Shown piece by piece: positions 6,039 to 8,011 of a DNA stretch of 8,011 nucleotides; within the stretch, counting starts at the first letter, position 1, and the number at the start of each line of letters is the position of its first letter. Origin of the DNA: Comamonadaceae bacterium (lineage in GTDB: Bacteria > Pseudomonadota > Gammaproteobacteria > Burkholderiales > Burkholderiaceae_C); contig CANHKH010000141.1 of the NCBI GenBank assembly GCA_947460165.1, forward strand, positions 1 through 8,011, in the 5' to 3' direction. The notes under the pieces are model-generated. The model made no database searches. It saw only the letters and a list, made by a program, of their open reading frames with translations, and was not told where the DNA came from. The translations under genes were made by a program, and so were the position numbers.

Positions 6039-6299
6039 ATGAGTGCAGTGGTGTTTGAGCATGTGCCGGTGGCCGATTTGCCGGCAGCCTGGCGCGCGAA
6101 GCTGGCAAAGGCCGGCGACACGCTGGTGACGGTGCGCATCGAGGAAGAGGCCCAAGCCGCACCGAAGGAGGAATTCACGACCGACGATCCGGCCTTCGGC
6201 ATCTGGCGTGACCGCGAGGACACGGCCGATGTGGCGGCCTGGTTGAGCAAAATCCGCAAGCCGCGCTACAACCGCAACGGCTCGCGCAACCCGCCTTGA
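6039..6299 (+). CDS. Antitoxin of PIN-toxin pair (module 2)
   Basis: This 86-residue small protein is the likely antitoxin of the PIN protein that follows. The C-terminal segment DDPAFGIWRDREDTADVAAWL, ending KIRKPRY, is a recognisable toxin-binding tail in antitoxins of PIN-domain toxins (a D-P-x-F-G-x-W-x-D-R motif then R-K-x-R). The N-terminal part, EHVPVADLPAAWRAKLAKAG then TLVTVRIEEE, looks like a short beta-strand DNA-binding or dimerisation region. An AAGGAAGGA ribosome site precedes the ATG by 6-7 bases. Its stop codon is 2 bp before the toxin ATG, so the pair should be translationally coupled. It shares no visible similarity with the Phd-type antitoxin of module 1. Confidence 0.85.
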   Translation: MSAVVFEHVPVADLPAAWRAKLAKAGDTLVTVRIEEEAQAAPKEEFTTDDPAFGIWRDREDTADVAAWLSKIRKPRYNRNGSRNPP

Positions 6300-6301
6300 C
6301 G

Positions 6302-6679
6302 ATGCTGGTCGATACCGATGTACTGATTTGGCATCTGCGCGGCTACCCGAACGCCACGCGCCGGCTCGATGAACTAGGCGCGCTCACGCTGTCGTCCATC
6401 AGTTGGCTCGAAATCCTGCAGGGCATGCGCAGCAAGGCTGAGCTGCTGGCTGTCAAAAAGATGCTCGACAAGCGCTCTGCCAGGCTTTTGCCGGTGACCG
6501 AGGTCATCACGCTGCGCGCCACCGAACTGATGGAGTCGCTCACACTCAGCCACGGGCTTCAGATGGGCGATGCGCTCATCGCCGCCACCGCCATAGAGCA
6601 CCGACTTCCCGTACTGACCGCCAATGCCAAGCACTTCGGTGCCGTTGAGGGGCTAGATATCGAGGTGTTTTCGCCTTGA
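6302..6679 (+). CDS. PIN-domain toxin, VapC family (module 2)
   Basis: This 125-residue PIN ribonuclease toxin shows the family's acidic site: Asp4/Asp6 in MLVDTDVLIWHLRG, Glu37 in SWLEILQGMR, Asp90 in GDALIAATAIEH and Asn108 in LTANAKHF. The ATG at 6302 was preferred to the TTG at 6296 because it gives the canonical MLVDTDVLI start and lies 2 bp after the antitoxin stop. Length is normal and no motif is broken, so the toxin appears functional. Sequence and partner differ clearly from module 1, so the two modules were probably acquired separately. The RNA target cannot be predicted. Confidence 0.92.
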   Translation: MLVDTDVLIWHLRGYPNATRRLDELGALTLSSISWLEILQGMRSKAELLAVKKMLDKRSARLLPVTEVITLRATELMESLTLSHGLQMGDALIAATAIEHRLPVLTANAKHFGAVEGLDIEVFSP

Positions 6680-6724
6680 TGTAAAAAAGTGCCACACGCG
6701 TTGCGTGCGCATGGTCCACACGAT

Positions 6725-6962
6725 GCACGAGCAAGCTCAGCGCACGAGTGCCCGTCAATGCCTGGACGCCGGTATGGCCTTCAAGCGTGAAGTTGGCCAG
6801 CCGGTTGGCCCGCTGACTGTCGCACCAGTAGCGGCCTACGTCGCTCTTGAAGATGATGTTGCCGCGTGCGTCGTAGACCACCTGCGTGCTGGTGGGCAGG
6901 TTGACGCAGCCGCTCAAGTTGGTCAGGCGGTTGAAACTGTCGGTGGCGGGGCCGTTGATTAA
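6725..6962 (-). pseudogene. RHS/YD-repeat protein fragment
   Basis: The minus strand from about 6962 encodes TDSFNRLTNLSGCVNLP, then VVYDARGNIIFKSDVGRYWCD, NRLANFTLEG and LTGTRALS. These are the recurring YD(x)GN...S(D)VG.Y..D...NRL units of RHS-repeat polymorphic toxins. A stop codon (TAA) precedes the segment in frame, and after the LTGTRALS run the frame drifts into unrelated sequence toward the second PIN toxin. Only about 80 residues of a protein normally over 1,000 residues long remain, so this is a relic. Its upstream edge coincides with the 18-bp palindrome at 6957-6974, suggesting that the insertion or recombination breakpoint is there. Confidence 0.7.
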
Positions 6963-6974
6963 TCCGGATTAATC
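6957..6974. repeat. Perfect 18-bp palindrome
   Basis: GATTAATCCGGATTAATC reads the same on both strands over all 18 bases. It lies exactly at the end of the RHS fragment and next to a tandem repeat. It may be an element end, a recombination junction formed by two abutting copies of GATTAATCC, or a protein-binding site. Confidence 0.8.
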
Positions 6975-6980
6975 TGTATC

Positions 6981-7006
6981 TGACCCCGATTTCTGACCCC
7001 GATTTC
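6981..7006. repeat. Tandem 13-bp direct repeat (TGACCCCGATTTC x2)
   Basis: Two perfect consecutive copies of TGACCCCGATTTC are present. On the minus strand this is GAAATCGGGGTCA. Similar GGGGTCAGA-containing repeats are, from memory, scattered in many proteobacterial genomes near IS200/REP-associated (Y1) transposases. No transposase gene is present in this window. Confidence 0.75.
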
Positions 7007-7079
7007 TTAATCGTCTCTGAGACCGATGCACCCTTGTCAAAAGCGATGTCCGATTGTGAAGCGGCGGCACAGGCAACGA

Positions 7080-7105
7080 CTGCTGTCGGTCCCGCAGGAC
7101 AGCAG
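7080..7105. repeat. Perfect 8-bp-stem inverted repeat
   Basis: CTGCTGTC (7080-7087) and GACAGCAG (7098-7105) form an 8-bp stem with a 10-base loop. No T-run follows on either strand, so it is not a clear intrinsic terminator. It lies in the gene-free stretch 7007-7151, in which I see nothing else that can be supported. Confidence 0.4.
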
Positions 7106-7151
7106 ATCACGGTTGCGGGCGCTTGGCCCCTTGTCGGATGGTGGCGCACCC

Positions 7152-7186
7152 AAAAAAAACCCGGCCAGACACGAAGTCCGCCGGGT
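7152..7186 (-). terminator. Intrinsic terminator, minus strand
   Basis: ACCCGGC and GCCGGGT form a perfect 7-bp stem, extended inside by GAC/GTC across a small internal loop to a TTCGT loop. It is followed on the minus strand by eight Ts (A-run at 7152-7159 on plus). No protein gene lies upstream on this strand within the window, so it must end a short non-coding transcript or one starting in front of hemB. Confidence 0.85.
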
Positions 7187-7268
7187 GAATAAGCCTGTCC
7201 ACCCAAAGGGCAGAAGGCACCCGCTCAGGGAGGTGAAGCGGGATGCAAACGCCTAAACGTCTGCATGC
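7152..7268 (-). ncRNA. Candidate small RNA with anti-SD loop, divergent from hemB
   Basis: The minus strand from about 7268 to 7152 folds into four consecutive hairpins. Hairpin 1 (7266-7243) is ATGCAGACG/CGTTTGCAT with a TTTAGG loop. Hairpin 2 (7242-7220) is CCCGCTT/GAGCGGG with loop CACCTCCCT. Hairpin 3 (7218-7193) has stems GCCT/AGGC and CTGCCC/GGGTGG around TTT. After a short TTATTC linker comes a terminator hairpin with eight Ts. The loop of hairpin 2, extended by its flanking T, shares TCACCTCC with the 3' end of 16S rRNA, an anti-Shine-Dalgarno motif seen in some sRNAs that block ribosome binding. At all four positions where stems 1-3 are not Watson-Crick, the minus strand has G-U pairs and the plus strand A-C mismatches, supporting minus-strand expression. 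A -10-like TAAAAT sits just upstream of the proposed 5' end. I do not recognise it as a known RNA family. Confidence 0.6.
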
Positions 7269-7273
7269 CAATG

Positions 7274-7279
7274 ATTTTA
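7274..7279 (-). promoter_or_regulatory. Candidate -10 box for the minus-strand RNA
   Basis: TAAAAT on the minus strand lies 5-6 bases before the first base of hairpin 1, the right place for a start site at about 7268. No good TTGACA-like -35 is seen 16-18 bp upstream, so an activator or alternative sigma factor would be needed if this is the promoter. Confidence 0.3.
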
Positions 7280-7372
7280 AATAAGACGGCTTATGGTTGA
7301 GCTTGGTGTATTCACCTAGGAGTCCGGGGCGGGACAGGGGCACTTGCCTGGGCCTTTGGCACAATGTTTGGC

Positions 7373-8011
7373 ATGACTTCTTACGCCCCCTTCCCCGCCG
7401 GCCGGCCGCGCCGCTTGCGCCGCGACAGCTTCACCCGCAACCTGGTGCGCGAGCACGCGCTGAGCGTGCACGACCTGATCTACCCGGTCTTTGTCACCGA
7501 GGGCACGGGCCAGCGCCAGGCCGTGGCCTCCATGCCTGGTGTGGAGCGTTTGTCGCTGGACCTGCTGCTGCCCGTGGCCGAGGAATGCCAGAAGCTGGGC
7601 ATCCCAGTGATGGCGCTGTTCCCGGTGATTGACAGCGCGCTCAAGACCCCGGACGGGCGCGAAGCGGCCAACCCCAAAGGCCTGGTGCCACACGTGGTGC
7701 GCACGCTCAAAAAAGAATTCCCCAACCTGGGCGTGATGACCGACGTGGCACTGGACCCCTACACCAGCCACGGCCAAGACGGGCTGCTCGACGAAACAGG
7801 CTACATCCTCAACGAGGACACCGTGGCCATGCTGGTGCAGCAGGCGCTGAACCAGGCGGCCGCAGGCGTGGACATCGTGGCACCCAGCGACATGATGGAC
7901 GGCCGCATAGGCGCCATTCGCCAAGCGCTCGAAGCGCAAGGCCACATTCACACCCGCATCATGGCCTACAGCGCCAAGTTCGCCAGTGCGTTTTACGGCC
8001 CCTTCCGCGAC
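7373..8011 (+). CDS. hemB: Delta-aminolevulinic acid dehydratase (porphobilinogen synthase), 5' part
   Basis: The first 213 residues of HemB are present; the frame is open at the window end, and the full enzyme is about 330 residues. HemB condenses two 5-aminolevulinate molecules to porphobilinogen in haem, sirohaem and cobalamin synthesis, as a cytoplasmic octamer. The N-terminus has the typical FPAGRPRRLRRDSFTRNLV arm, then LIYPVFVTEG, VMALFPVID, APSDMMDGR and MAYSAKFASAFYGPFRD with the first active-site lysine (Lys202). The second, Schiff-base lysine lies beyond the window. The metal site reads DVALDPYTSHGQDG: the three zinc-binding cysteines of E. coli-type enzymes are replaced by Ala, Asp and Asp, so this is a Mg-dependent, Pseudomonas-like enzyme. 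An in-frame ATG at 7364 would add three residues. Neither start has a strong ribosome site, and no convincing plus-strand promoter is visible. Confidence 0.96.
   Translation, partial: MTSYAPFPAGRPRRLRRDSFTRNLVREHALSVHDLIYPVFVTEGTGQRQAVASMPGVERLSLDLLLPVAEECQKLGIPVMALFPVIDSALKTPDGREAANPKGLVPHVVRTLKKEFPNLGVMTDVALDPYTSHGQDGLLDETGYILNEDTVAMLVQQALNQAAAGVDIVAPSDMMDGRIGAIRQALEAQGHIHTRIMAYSAKFASAFYGPFRD

Noticed and set aside
7026..7256. A 76-codon plus-strand frame running through the terminator and hairpins.
   Set aside because: No ribosome site or motif. It crosses a strong minus-strand terminator hairpin and has Arg/Lys-rich random composition.
7152..7320. Possible RNase P RNA, 6S RNA, SRP RNA or a known riboswitch upstream of hemB.
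   Set aside because: I could not find the conserved cores of these RNAs on either strand. The series of short hairpins fits a small regulatory RNA better.

Overview
The window is GC-rich and reads like a chromosome of a betaproteobacterium, most likely order Burkholderiales, family Comamonadaceae. This rests on codon use and on the style of its pyruvate kinase, HemB, periplasmic binding protein and FAA-hydrolase/VOC/reductase genes. It is an inference; no 16S rRNA or other marker is present. Two housekeeping genes, both cut by the window edges, bracket accessory DNA: the 3' part of pyruvate kinase (pyk) at the left and the 5' part of 5-aminolevulinate dehydratase (hemB) at the right.

Left accessory block (about 830-1750): a Phd/VapB-type antitoxin and a PIN-domain VapC-type toxin lie on the minus strand directly after pyk. 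On the far side of this module is a second, decayed copy of the last ~45 bp of pyk (41 of 46 aligned positions identical). The module is therefore bracketed by a direct repeat of the pyk 3' end, as when a mobile segment integrates at a gene end, restores that end and leaves the old end displaced downstream.

Central block (1898-5638): four plus-strand genes that look like one catabolic operon. They are a fumarylacetoacetate-hydrolase-family enzyme, an NAD(P)H-dependent reductase with an N-terminal plant-type [2Fe-2S] domain, a VOC-fold protein resembling extradiol dioxygenases, and a LivK-type periplasmic binding protein with a twin-arginine-like signal. Together they suggest uptake and oxidative ring cleavage of an aromatic or related acid. 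No oxygenase for the reductase and no ABC permease or ATPase for the binding protein is visible. A 9-bp inverted repeat flanks the likely promoter of the first gene.

Right accessory block (about 5640-7150): a 14-bp-stem inverted repeat; a truncated and frameshifted remnant of an XRE-type regulator; a second, unrelated PIN toxin-antitoxin pair on the plus strand; a minus-strand fragment of an RHS/YD-repeat protein; an 18-bp perfect palindrome; and a tandem 13-bp repeat of the kind often seen near REP-associated transposases. It looks like a graveyard of inserted elements next to hemB.

Between this block and hemB, on the minus strand (about 7268-7152), is the most interesting object. It appears to be an undescribed small RNA of about 117 nt, made of three consecutive hairpins and an excellent intrinsic terminator. 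One hairpin loop carries an anti-Shine-Dalgarno sequence. At all four non-Watson-Crick positions in the three upstream hairpins, the minus strand forms G-U pairs where the plus strand would have A-C mismatches, which supports minus-strand transcription.
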